64,000 bases of DNA. Origin: Roseicyclus amphidinii (GTDB taxonomy: Bacteria > Pseudomonadota > Alphaproteobacteria > Rhodobacterales > Rhodobacteraceae). Shown piece after piece: positions 23,166 to 30,890 of the stretch. The notes below the pieces were generated by a model. It had not been told where the DNA came from. It saw only the letters and a list, made by a program, of their open reading frames with translations, and ran no database searches. Position 1 is the first letter of the stretch, and each line of letters starts with the position of its first letter. Location of the stretch: positions 1 to 64,000 of the forward strand of contig NZ_JASJOE010000013.1 of NCBI RefSeq assembly GCF_030163755.1, read 5' to 3'. The translations under genes and the position numbers were made by a program.

Positions 23166-25883
23166 ATGTCTGACACGACGCCTTCCACATCTTCCCCTCG
23201 GTCTGACGCAGCCCCCCCGACATCGGGGAGCGGCACGGTCACGCTGAAGGTTCTGACCGGGTCGCAGGTGGGGGTCGAGGTCAACCTGCCCGATGGCCAG
23301 TTCACCTTCGGCTCCGACGAGGCCGCCGATGTCCGGTTCCTCGATGTGACCATGGCCCCCCTGCACGGCCAGATCCGCATCGGGGGCGGCAAGATCCAGC
23401 TGCAGGCGACGGGCGGAGCGATCATCACGGGTTCGGGTCTTGCCATCGAACCGGGCGGCGACAGCTGGCACGAGATCGCGCAGCTCGACCGCGTCCGCGC
23501 CGGGACAACCCAGTTTGCCCTCGGAGACCGTGCCGCGCGCTGGGCCGATGTGCTTGACCCCGCCGACACGTCCGGCAGCACCGCGCCGCGCCGCGCCACG
23601 AGGTCGGACGGCGGCCCAGGCAGGGGCCTCATGGTGCCGGCCTTGGGCGTGCTGGCGCTGCTGGCCGTCGCCGGGCTGGTCTGGCAGGGCAGCGGCGCGG
23701 CCGGGCCGACCGTCGCGGGTGCCGAGAGCGCGTCGACCGAGGCCGCCTTGCAGGCCGCCATCGACGGCTTTCCGTTTGGCCCTGTCCTGAGTCTCGAGAT
23801 CGAGGCCGACGGGCGCAGCATCGTCTCTGGCTACGTCGAGACCGCCGCGGAACGCCGCGCGGTCGAAGCGGCGGTCGCCGAGATCGATCCGAACGCCCGC
23901 AGGCGGATCTGGGTGCGCGAGGCGATGCGGACGGATATCGACGGGATGATCGACTCGCAGGGGCTCGAGGTCACCTCGACCGTCGCACCGGACGGAGTCG
24001 TCCGTCTGGAGGGGCGCGTGCTCGATCCTGCGCGGGCCGAAACGCTGGTCTCCATGATCGGCAACGAGGTTTTCGGCGTCGCTTCCATCGACAACCGCAT
24101 CGAGACGGCCGAGCACATCCTCGCCGCCGTCGATACCCTGCTGGGACAGGCGGGGCTGGGCGATGTGGTCATCGCGCGCCTTGACGGGCTGTTGATCGAA
24201 ACCACCGGGGTGATCCCCAATGCCCGCGCGGAACGGTGGATCGGCTTCGTGCAGACCTACGCAAACCGTTACGCCGACATCCTGCCGCTGCGGTCTTTCG
24301 TGACGCTTGAATCCGCACCGGCCGGTGCCGCGGCCGAACCGCTGGTCGTGGGCGGTGCGGGCGAGCTGGACGGGCTCGGGGGGCGGCGGATTCCGACGGA
24401 ACGCCTCGGCCCGGACCAGGACCTTCGCCTTGACGAGGTCTTCGGCAGCCTTCCCTCGGAAGGGGAGTCGCCGGGCGCGGGCGAGGCACCCGACACCGCC
24501 ACGGCCGCAACAGCTGCGGGCGCTGCCGCGGGCGCTGGCGGGGGCACTGATGGGGGCGCTGGCGGGGGCACTGACGGGGGGAACACCCGGACCCCGTCGT
24601 CGCCCGTCGCCACGGCGATGGTCCTGGATTTCGCCGCCCGCAACCCTGACCTGGTGGACACGATCATCCGCGAGGTGACGGGCGGCCGTTTCGACGGGCT
24701 GGACGAGTTGCGCGCGGTTCCTGCCCCCGGGACGGTTCCGGCCTCGGCCGAAGGCCCCGGCTTGCCGCCGCTGCCGGCGGGGGGGCGCATCGGACCTGCC
24801 CCGGCACAGGCGGCGGTCGCTGCCGGGTTTGTCAGCCCCACCGCGACGGGGGCAGAGGCGACGGGGCCAGAGGCGACGGGGCCAGAAGCGACGGGGCCAG
24901 AAGCGACGGGGGCAGAAGCGACGGGGGCGGATGGCGACGCGGTGCTTGCCGGGTCGGTCCAATCGGCTGTCGCGCCGGTCGGACGCCTCGATCCCTTGAC
25001 CGACAGCGCGGACAGCTCGACCCTTCGGCAGGCCCAGGCCGACGGCGCGCCGCCGGTTCCCGGTGCGGCGCCGCGCATCCCGGATGCCGCGCTGCCCGAA
25101 GTCGGCAGTGCCCCTGCCATGACGGAGGGGTTCACCCGGTTCCCGACCCTGCGTTCGGCCGATCTGGGTATCCTCGGGGCCACGGCGGCGCTGTTGCGCC
25201 AGGACAGTGCGGCGGACCAGTCAGTGCCCGCCGGACCCGAGGCCGCACCTTCGCTCGCCAGGGTGGCGCCTGACCTCCTGCGGTTGGTGCGCGAACAGCA
25301 GTCCGCGCTCGAACTGGGCGGGTCGTTGTTGCCGCCACCGCCGCCGCGCCCGGCACCGCTTGCGGCGCTGCCGACCGATCCGGGGGGCGCAGGCCGCGCG
25401 GGATGCTGGCGCGGAGCCCATTTCGACTCGGCCGATATTCCGGCCGCGCTGTTGTGGCTCGACATGCTGAGTCTCGGCGAGACGGGAGAGCTGGGTCAGC
25501 TCGGCCTCGACACGCAGTTGCAGGTTTTCGACGCCGCGCTGTCGCCGGTGCGCCTTCTGCGCTGCATGGGGGCCGACGATGTCGATTACACGCAACAGTT
25601 GATCGAGGCCTCCGCCTTCCTCAACGAGATCTGGCGCAACGAGTCGTTCCTCGACTACGTGTTCCGCGATGTGCCGCGGGCAGAGCTCGATATCTCGGGC
25701 ATCGACCTGTCCGGTGAACGCCGCATCGCGCTGGGTGATCTTCGGGTGCTGCGCGAAGGGGGCGCGCCCGATGCGGCCAGCCGCGTGGTTGTCATCGGTG
25801 AGCTGGGCGCATTGTTGCGGGTGCGCGACGGCTACAGGCTGGCGCTCTATCCGGCGGATCTCGACTGGCGGGTCGAGGAATGA
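23166..25883 (+). CDS. sctD: T3SS outer MS-ring protein SctD with giant C-terminal extension
   Basis: A 905-residue protein; usual SctD is about 350-430. Residues 25-120 form a cytoplasmic FHA-like domain (FTFGSDEAADVRFLDVTMAP), followed by a linker and one membrane helix at about 155-174 (MVPALGVLALLAVAGLVW). Periplasmic ring-building modules then run to about 400 (RSIVSGYVETAAERRAVEAA, GVVRLEGRVLDPARAETLVS). From about 400 on, an extra 500 residues carry Gly/Ala-rich linkers, an ATGPE pentapeptide repeat (560-589) and a folded C-terminal domain (about 745-905). SctD normally joins the secretin to SctJ and the cytoplasmic pods. The extension would sit in the periplasm. ATG 23166 gives the expected N-terminus. 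Confidence 0.85.
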   Translation: MSDTTPSTSSPRSDAAPPTSGSGTVTLKVLTGSQVGVEVNLPDGQFTFGSDEAADVRFLDVTMAPLHGQIRIGGGKIQLQATGGAIITGSGLAIEPGGDSWHEIAQLDRVRAGTTQFALGDRAARWADVLDPADTSGSTAPRRATRSDGGPGRGLMVPALGVLALLAVAGLVWQGSGAAGPTVAGAESASTEAALQAAIDGFPFGPVLSLEIEADGRSIVSGYVETAAERRAVEAAVAEIDPNARRRIWVREAMRTDIDGMIDSQGLEVTSTVAPDGVVRLEGRVLDPARAETLVSMIGNEVFGVASIDNRIETAEHILAAVDTLLGQAGLGDVVIARLDGLLIETTGVIPNARAERWIGFVQTYANRYADILPLRSFVTLESAPAGAAAEPLVVGGAGELDGLGGRRIPTERLGPDQDLRLDEVFGSLPSEGESPGAGEAPDTATAATAAGAAAGAGGGTDGGAGGGTDGGNTRTPSSPVATAMVLDFAARNPDLVDTIIREVTGGRFDGLDELRAVPAPGTVPASAEGPGLPPLPAGGRIGPAPAQAAVAAGFVSPTATGAEATGPEATGPEATGPEATGAEATGADGDAVLAGSVQSAVAPVGRLDPLTDSADSSTLRQAQADGAPPVPGAAPRIPDAALPEVGSAPAMTEGFTRFPTLRSADLGILGATAALLRQDSAADQSVPAGPEAAPSLARVAPDLLRLVREQQSALELGGSLLPPPPPRPAPLAALPTDPGGAGRAGCWRGAHFDSADIPAALLWLDMLSLGETGELGQLGLDTQLQVFDAALSPVRLLRCMGADDVDYTQQLIEASAFLNEIWRNESFLDYVFRDVPRAELDISGIDLSGERRIALGDLRVLREGGAPDAASRVVVIGELGALLRVRDGYRLALYPADLDWRVEE
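24534..24581 (+). repeat. Two 24-base repeats in sctD
   Basis: Two near-identical 24-base units, each starting GCTGGCGGGGGCACTGA, encode a Gly/Thr/Asp-rich linker (AGGGTDGG twice) in the sctD extension. They are in frame and probably variable in copy number. Confidence 0.7.
24843..24932 (+). repeat. Six 15-base tandem repeats in sctD
   Basis: Six units of GCGACGGGGSCAGAR (last one diverged) encode five-residue ATGPE/ATGAE repeats. The unit is a multiple of three, so copy number changes would keep the frame. It forms a flexible, Pro- and Glu-containing linker inside the periplasmic extension. Confidence 0.85.
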
Positions 25884-25948
25884 CCCCCGGACATGGCGCG
25901 CTGCACCCCTCGGGACGATCACGCCGCCGTGATACCTCGTTGGCGTGT

Positions 25949-25962
25949 GTGACAAACGATAA
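25949..25962. promoter_or_regulatory. T3SS dyad box 4, upstream of the sctY-like gene
   Basis: Reads GTGACAAACGATAA, with a perfect left half-site and a degenerate right half. It is 62 bases upstream of the TTG start at 26024. Confidence 0.35.
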
Positions 25963-26023
25963 ACCGTGGACTGGAGATCGGTGAAATGATGCGACATGAC
26001 GCCCACACACCAGGAAGGCGCGA

Positions 26024-26641
26024 TTGACCTTGCTGCAGACAGTTCTCCTGAATGCGATGGATCCGTTCCCCCCGGCCGAGCAGGGATCGGCAGCGAGGTT
26101 GCCCCTGACGGTCGAGTTGCATCCCGAGGATGCCGCGGCCGATCCGGTGCAGTCGAAACGCATCGTGTTCTCCTGCGGCGATGTCCGTCTCGAGTTGTCG
26201 GCGCTGCTTCAGTTACTGCGCACCGCGCCTCCCCTGCCCGAGGTCGATGTGGATCACGCCGCGGCTGCGGCCCTCGGACAGTCTGGACAGTGCGATCAGG
26301 CGGCCGTGTCGTTTCTCCGGCTCGCCGTGCGCGGCGACGCGCCGGTTGCCGCCCTCTACGGCTTGGCGACACAGCTTTTCCAGGCCGGCCATGCCAAGCA
26401 GGCCCGGCAGATCGCGCAATTCCTCGCGGCCGTCTGGACGGACGATCCGCGGCCCCTGGCGATGCTCGGCACGATCCAGGGCGAGCTGAGCGCCGTCCGG
26501 GATGCGCGCAATTCCCTTGCGATGGCGGCGCATATCTCCCGGCGCAATCCGGGCTTTCGCGGCGTCCTGCGCTATGCGCAGCGCGAGCTGCTGAAACTGC
26601 AGTTCCATGACACGGCCGACCCCCAGGTCCGCAAGGTCTGA
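26024..26641 (+). CDS. TPR protein, probable SctY (YscY-like)
   Basis: A 205-residue protein. Residues 75-200 are TPR-like helices (ALGQSGQCDQAAVSFLRLAV, LATQLFQAGHAKQARQIAQF, MLGTIQGELSAVRDARNSLA). The N-terminal 70 residues are a different, partly beta segment. YscY is a small TPR chaperone that binds YscX and the export gate SctV. The next gene looks YscX-like, hence the proposal. It is longer than YscY (about 114 residues). The start is TTG 26024, with AGGAAGG six bases upstream; ATG 26057 would drop 11 residues. It could alternatively be a SycD-type chaperone. Confidence 0.5.
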   Translation: MTLLQTVLLNAMDPFPPAEQGSAARLPLTVELHPEDAAADPVQSKRIVFSCGDVRLELSALLQLLRTAPPLPEVDVDHAAAAALGQSGQCDQAAVSFLRLAVRGDAPVAALYGLATQLFQAGHAKQARQIAQFLAAVWTDDPRPLAMLGTIQGELSAVRDARNSLAMAAHISRRNPGFRGVLRYAQRELLKLQFHDTADPQVRKV

Positions 26642-26647
26642 CGGGGC

Positions 26648-27025
26648 ATGTCCGGTCTCGGTCGACTGCCCCACCTCGGGATCGGTGTCAGCGGCTACGA
26701 CCGCGTCAGCCCCTTGGCCGAAGACCACCTGCCGGCCGTCGGCACATCGACCCGGCCCATCTTCCTGCCCGGTTCCGAGGCGCTGGACGATGTGCTGCGA
26801 CCTCCCAGCCTCGAAGAGCGGCTGGCCCTCGACGTCGTGCCCGCCTCGCTCGATCTGGGTCTGACGGAGCCCGCCACAATGACCGAAACCCGCCTGTCGC
26901 TGGCCGCGGCCTTCCGCGACGCGGGGCTTGGCGGGGTGACGGATGACGTGGCCCGGATGCTCGAGCACGAAGCCGAGCTTGATGAGGAAATCCGCACCGC
27001 CATGGCACTGGTGCTGCGCGGCTGA
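26648..27025 (+). CDS. sctX: Probable SctX (YscX-like)
   Basis: A 125-residue protein six bases after the TPR gene. The N-terminus GRLPHLGIGVSGYDRVS resembles the start of YscX (APHIGIEKLSA as I recall it), and the C-terminal helical part (ARMLEHEAELDEEIRTAMAL) matches the layout of YscX, which is also about 122 residues. YscX is an early secreted protein needed for needle assembly, works only with YscY and SctV, and is confined to the Ysc family. The resemblance is short, so this is a moderate-confidence assignment supported by size and by the adjacent YscY-like gene. Confidence 0.5.
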   Translation: MSGLGRLPHLGIGVSGYDRVSPLAEDHLPAVGTSTRPIFLPGSEALDDVLRPPSLEERLALDVVPASLDLGLTEPATMTETRLSLAAAFRDAGLGGVTDDVARMLEHEAELDEEIRTAMALVLRG

Positions 27026-27050
27026 CGCGGCGCCGGGGCCACGCGGCCCT

Positions 27051-27064
27051 GTGTCGAAAGGCAC
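27051..27064. promoter_or_regulatory. T3SS dyad box 5, upstream of the kinase-effector chaperone
   Basis: Reads GTGTCGAAAGGCAC, about 9-10 of 14 matches to the motif. It lies 52 bases upstream of the chaperone start at 27116. Confidence 0.35.
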
Positions 27065-27115
27065 TCCGCCCCGCCTTTGGAGATGCGACGGTCCCTGCAA
27101 CAGAAGGAGACACGC

Positions 27116-27589
27116 ATGACCACGTTCGAACCCGAGATCGACCAGTATATCTCCGAGGCGTTGACCGCCTACGGGCAAACCCATGACGAGGTGGACAGCG
27201 TCCGCCAGGTCGCTGGCACCAAGTGGATCGTCGCCTATGCCGACGGCACATCGGTGCGGCTGCGCGCCGAGTCGCTCAGCCTCAGGCTGGTGTTCGAGCT
27301 GTTCCTCGATCTGCCCGCAGCGCAGATCACGCCCGAACTCATGGCGGGAATGCTGGTGTCGAACCTGATCCCCGAGCGCGCCGTGCCGGTGCATGTCGGG
27401 CTGGTCGGGGCCGAGGGGCCGATGGCGGTGACCACCGACATCCCCCTGCAGATGGTGACGGCCGAGCGGATGCTCATGGCCTTCGAGGCGCTCCGGCAGG
27501 TCGGCGATGCCTGGCGCACGCTGGCCGAGATCGGCCCGGACCCGTCCGCTGCAGAAACCCGCCCCGAAGACACCATGATCCGCCTGTGA
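27116..27589 (+). CDS. Class I T3SS chaperone for the kinase-like effector
   Basis: A 157-residue CesT-like acidic protein: helix (IDQYISEALTAYGQTHDEV), strands (WIVAYADGTSVRLRAES, LRLVFELFLDLP), helix (TPELMAGMLVSNLIPE), strands (VHVGLVGAEGPMAVTTDIP) and a final helix. A short linker ends in the tail EDTMIRL. AAGGAG precedes ATG 27116. It is followed ten bases later by the kinase-like gene, so the two are probably cotranslated as a chaperone-effector pair. Confidence 0.78.
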   Translation: MTTFEPEIDQYISEALTAYGQTHDEVDSVRQVAGTKWIVAYADGTSVRLRAESLSLRLVFELFLDLPAAQITPELMAGMLVSNLIPERAVPVHVGLVGAEGPMAVTTDIPLQMVTAERMLMAFEALRQVGDAWRTLAEIGPDPSAAETRPEDTMIRL

Positions 27590-27599
27590 GGACACCGCC

Positions 27600-29579
27600 A
27601 TGCCCACCCCCTCGATCACCGTCACCAGCAACACCTCGATCCAGGACCTCAAGGCCTTCGCCGATGCGGCCACCGGCAAGGAGCGCCTGAAGGCGCGCGA
27701 GAATGACGACGGTTCCGTCACGCTCTACCAGGCGAAGCATTCCAAACCCTCGGTCTGGTCCAAGATCATGGGCGACGACAAGCGCAGCGATGCGGCGGTG
27801 AAAGAGGCGCTCTCGCTCTTCAAGTCTCAGTTCCGGGAGACCGATCCGGGCGGCAAGGCGCTGGATGGCCTGGCCGAGATGCTCATCCATGCGCCCGCGA
27901 CGCCAACGGCCTCGCACTTGCGTCTGGTCATGGATATCGCGGCGGAGCTGGGCGATCATCTGCCCCTGCAGGACGCGACGCAGCGCAATGACGTTCCGGC
28001 GCTGGAAAAGCTTCTTCTCGCACCCCGGACCGAGGTGCGCCTCGCGGCTCAGGAGATCGCGGCGCAGATGGCGCAGGGCCAATCCCCCGGCGAGATGGGC
28101 GCGCTTGCGGATCGTCTTGCCGCGGGCCTGCACGAGGGCATGACCCATCCGGTCGTCGCACGGGAATACCCCGATGCGATCTATTCTGACGGTGCGGCGT
28201 TGATCGGGCAGATGCGCGACCTGGTGCTGTCGCAGGTTGGCGGCGAGCTGTCGGAGGGGGATGATCAGGCCCTGACCGCGCTTCTGAGCACATCCTTTTT
28301 CCGGGCCTGCAACACGGCGATCGGCGGGCACCAGGTCTCCGGTGACCTGACCACGATCACCCTGGGCGACACGATCTATGACCGGGGTCCGAAAATCGGG
28401 ACCGGCGGCTTTGCCGATGTCTATCGCTACGACGCCCGCGATGGCAGCGAGCCCGTCGCGGTGAAGATCCCCAAGATGGAATTGGGCAAGGTCACGGAGG
28501 GCGCGAACAGGGCCCTCGCGCAGGAAATCCCCGCGCACAAGGTGCTTGCCCAATTGGGTGAGGATGCAATCCTCGGCCTGAAGGGTGCCTTGCGCAGCGA
28601 TGACGGCACGTTCGTCATGGTCAGCGAGCTTGCCTCTTCGGCCGGAACCGCGATGGAGTTCGCAGCCACGCTCAAGGACATGGTCGGCGCCGAGACACTG
28701 ACCGAGCAGGAAAGGTTGATCGTTGCCCTGACCCTGGCCGAAGACATGGCCTATGGTCTCGATGCGATTCATGCGGCCGGTCTGGCGCACCTCGATTTCA
28801 AGCCGCAAAATGCCTTCATCGGGTTGGATGGGGTGGTGAAGGTGGCCGATTTCGGCACGTCGATCCAGCTTGATGGCCTCAAGATGAGTGCCCTGTCCGA
28901 TGTCGACAACCCGAAATGGAAAGACGCGCATGTGATGTATCAGGCGCAGGCGGACAAGGACGCGTTTGCCGCCGAACTCGTCCCCGAGGTCGCGGCCGAC
29001 GTGCTGTCCTTGCGCGTTGCCTTGTACCCGGGGCAATTGTTCCCCGAAGCCCAGACCAAGGTCGCTCTGAAAGAGGGTTTGCCGGACACTGCCAAGACGG
29101 CAATCGACAAGCTGTTCTCGCTTGACGGGTCCCTCGCGGCGGCACGGACCGCGCAAAGGGATCTCGACGGTGCCGCTGCCGATGCCTATTCGCTGGGCGT
29201 ATCCATCCAGAACCTCGTGCGCGGCGATAGCAAGCCGATGGAAGCGGAACCCAAGTTCACCTACCTCATTCAACGGGAGATGGAGGCCTTTGCCCAGCGA
29301 GGTGAGGATCGCATCGGCGCGGGGGGTCTCTTCTCCACGCTCGGGGACGCGGGACTGAACGAACTGGTCAACAGGCTGACGGCACCCAACCCGGCTGACC
29401 GCCCCGCCAATCTCGTGGACTTCATGCAAGGGATGGATCTGCCGGACAAGGCGCTGATCGGCTCTTCTGCGGCGCGGGCGCTGATCCGGGCGATCTCGTC
29501 GGGCGATGCCGAGGCGATCCAGGCCGCCCGTCTTGTCGCGGTCGAGGCCGGGCCTCAGCAGGTGGCCGGCGAAGCCTGA
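27600..29579 (+). CDS. Candidate T3SS effector with Ser/Thr protein kinase domain
   Basis: A 659-residue protein. Residues 1-90 look like a secretion and chaperone-binding region and include KPSVWSKI (49-56), similar to the 466-residue effector. Residues 90-255 are helical. From about 258 a eukaryote-like kinase domain is visible: glycine loop GTGGFADVY (267-275), VAVK with Lys289, catalytic loop HLDFKPQN (Asp399, Asn404), DFG at 417-419, and the later DAYSLG helix. All key residues are kept, so it should be active. About 100 residues are inserted between DFG and DAYSLG, an unusual activation segment. No membrane helix or extracellular sensor is present, unlike bacterial housekeeping kinases. 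GAGG precedes ATG 27600. Confidence 0.85.
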   Translation: MPTPSITVTSNTSIQDLKAFADAATGKERLKARENDDGSVTLYQAKHSKPSVWSKIMGDDKRSDAAVKEALSLFKSQFRETDPGGKALDGLAEMLIHAPATPTASHLRLVMDIAAELGDHLPLQDATQRNDVPALEKLLLAPRTEVRLAAQEIAAQMAQGQSPGEMGALADRLAAGLHEGMTHPVVAREYPDAIYSDGAALIGQMRDLVLSQVGGELSEGDDQALTALLSTSFFRACNTAIGGHQVSGDLTTITLGDTIYDRGPKIGTGGFADVYRYDARDGSEPVAVKIPKMELGKVTEGANRALAQEIPAHKVLAQLGEDAILGLKGALRSDDGTFVMVSELASSAGTAMEFAATLKDMVGAETLTEQERLIVALTLAEDMAYGLDAIHAAGLAHLDFKPQNAFIGLDGVVKVADFGTSIQLDGLKMSALSDVDNPKWKDAHVMYQAQADKDAFAAELVPEVAADVLSLRVALYPGQLFPEAQTKVALKEGLPDTAKTAIDKLFSLDGSLAAARTAQRDLDGAAADAYSLGVSIQNLVRGDSKPMEAEPKFTYLIQREMEAFAQRGEDRIGAGGLFSTLGDAGLNELVNRLTAPNPADRPANLVDFMQGMDLPDKALIGSSAARALIRAISSGDAEAIQAARLVAVEAGPQQVAGEA

Positions 29580-29682
29580 CCAGCCGCCCGCGTCGGACCG
29601 GCGCGGGCCTGGCCCCCTTTCCGACCCTCGAGGCGGATCTGCCGGATCGCCGCCAACGGGGCGGCCATACCTGTCGGGCTTA

Positions 29683-29696
29683 GTGATGTTTGGCAC
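29683..29696. promoter_or_regulatory. T3SS dyad box 6
   Basis: GTGATGTTTGGCAC on the plus strand (GTGCCAAACATCAC on the minus), 11-12 of 14 matches to the motif. It lies 56 bases upstream of the start at 29752, in a 172-base gap with no gene, and would open the unit containing the tip-like proteins. Confidence 0.45.
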
Positions 29697-29751
29697 AAGG
29701 GATGATCGTCCCTGCTTCTAGGCTGATCACACCAATTGCAGGAGAGCACCC

Positions 29752-30462
29752 ATGACCACGGCCATCGGGGCAACACCCACGCTTGCGCCCGCCGCGCTCG
29801 ATACCGCTTCGACGGCGACACCGGCGGGGCCGGCCTCGCCGTCCTTCGACCTTGGCGCGGTATTCGGCGGATCGGCGCAGGCCATGGGCCTGTCGGCCCC
29901 CTCCAACGTGCTGAACCAGGACATGATCTTTGCGCAGGTCACGGCCGAGCTTGACAGCACCACGGGCGAAACCGGCAGCCTGGCGACCGCCGCCGAGCTG
30001 TCGCAGAACGCGACATTGCTCGACCGTCTCGGCTCGCTTCTGGGTGGGGCCGACCGGGAGATCGCGGGGCTCGAGCCGGGATCGACCGATTTCCTCGGCT
30101 TCCTGTCGCAGATTGCGAACGCGCTCCTGTCGATCTTCGGCCTGCAGTCTCAGACGGCAACGGAGTCGGGCGTGGTGCAGCCGCTCGACAGCGCCCAGAG
30201 CACGGCCAATTCCGCCGCGGTCGAGGAAAGCGCCCTTGTCTTCGAGCGCACCGACGAACGCGAGCTGACCGCGCAGGTCGTCAACCCCACCGTGTCCGAG
30301 CGGACCTTGCCCGAGGTCTCGCAGCAGGCCGCCGCGGTGGCGCTGGCGCTGGGGATCGTGGCAGATGCCGTCGGGCAGCTGTCGAACGCCGCGGTGCCGC
30401 AGAACGCCGGGGTAAACGGCCCCCAGGCCCAGGTCGACGGGAGAGTGCGGCTTGCCGTCTGA
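29752..30462 (+). CDS. Unknown T3SS-associated protein
   Basis: A 236-residue protein rich in Ala, Ser, Thr and Gln with no Cys and no signal peptide, resembling secreted T3SS proteins in composition. The N-terminus is disordered. Residues 55-130 are helical with a hydrophobic patch FLGFLSQIANALLSIFGLQ, and residues 185-215 form another helix (EVSQQAAAVALALGIVADAV). I do not recognise a family. It precedes and overlaps the next small gene and the tip-like proteins, so a structural, translocator or chaperone-bound role is possible. AGGAGAG precedes ATG 29752. It is too long and too dissimilar to be called the needle subunit. Confidence 0.65.
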   Translation: MTTAIGATPTLAPAALDTASTATPAGPASPSFDLGAVFGGSAQAMGLSAPSNVLNQDMIFAQVTAELDSTTGETGSLATAAELSQNATLLDRLGSLLGGADREIAGLEPGSTDFLGFLSQIANALLSIFGLQSQTATESGVVQPLDSAQSTANSAAVEESALVFERTDERELTAQVVNPTVSERTLPEVSQQAAAVALALGIVADAVGQLSNAAVPQNAGVNGPQAQVDGRVRLAV

Positions 30463-30874
30463 TCCGGCCCGGATGACACCGGCGCCGGGCCTGCCTGGCG
30501 ACTGGTCCACGCTGTTGCGGCAGTTGGGCGATCACCTGCGCCTGCTGGTCGAGGCGCCCTTCCTCAAGGGCGACCTCGAGGCCGAGCTGCGGCTGCGCGC
30601 GATGCTGGCCGCGCAGGACATGGAAGAGCTGCACGCAGCGACCGACCGGCTGGCCGAGTATGTCAACGACCGGCTGAACGCGCTCGAGCGGCTTCAGGCG
30701 CTGGCCGAGGGCCGGGAGCCCCCCGCCCCCCGCGAGCGTTTCGCCACGGGCGACGGCGCGGCCGCCGTGGCGCGGCGCAGCATCGCCGCAGGCCCCTCGG
30801 GCAGCGATTTCGTGCTGGACCAGAGCAGGACCGTGGAGCTTGCCGAACTGGCGCGCGGCCCCTTGCGCCTATGA
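30452..30874 (+). CDS. Small helical protein, possible chaperone of the tip-like proteins
   Basis: A 140-residue charged helical protein. Residues 15-85 are a likely coiled coil (LLRQLGDHLRLLVEAPFLKG, EELHAATDRLAEYVNDRLNA), and the rest is Ala/Arg-rich. The frame starts at TTG 30452, with GGGAGAG upstream and an 11-base overlap with the preceding gene; ATG 30473 is an alternative. It lies 16 bases before the first tip-like gene. IpaD-type tip proteins are usually self-chaperoned but LcrV has LcrG, a small helical partner encoded beside it, so an LcrG-like role can be imagined. There is no sequence evidence for that. Confidence 0.55.
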   Translation: MPSDPARMTPAPGLPGDWSTLLRQLGDHLRLLVEAPFLKGDLEAELRLRAMLAAQDMEELHAATDRLAEYVNDRLNALERLQALAEGREPPAPRERFATGDGAAAVARRSIAAGPSGSDFVLDQSRTVELAELARGPLRL

Positions 30875-30890
30875 GAGAGCGGAGCACCTG

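Noticed and set aside
24843-24932. Repeats as a CRISPR array
   Set aside because: The 15-base units are contiguous, in frame and coding, with no spacers. No repeat-spacer array was seen anywhere in the window.
27600-29579. The kinase-like protein as a housekeeping bacterial Ser/Thr kinase
   Set aside because: It has no membrane helix or PASTA-type domain, sits ten bases after a T3SS chaperone gene and carries an effector-like N-terminus.
29752-30462. The 236-residue protein as the needle subunit SctF
   Set aside because: Needle subunits are about 80 residues with a helix-turn-helix and a conserved C-terminal helix. This protein is far longer and lacks that ending.
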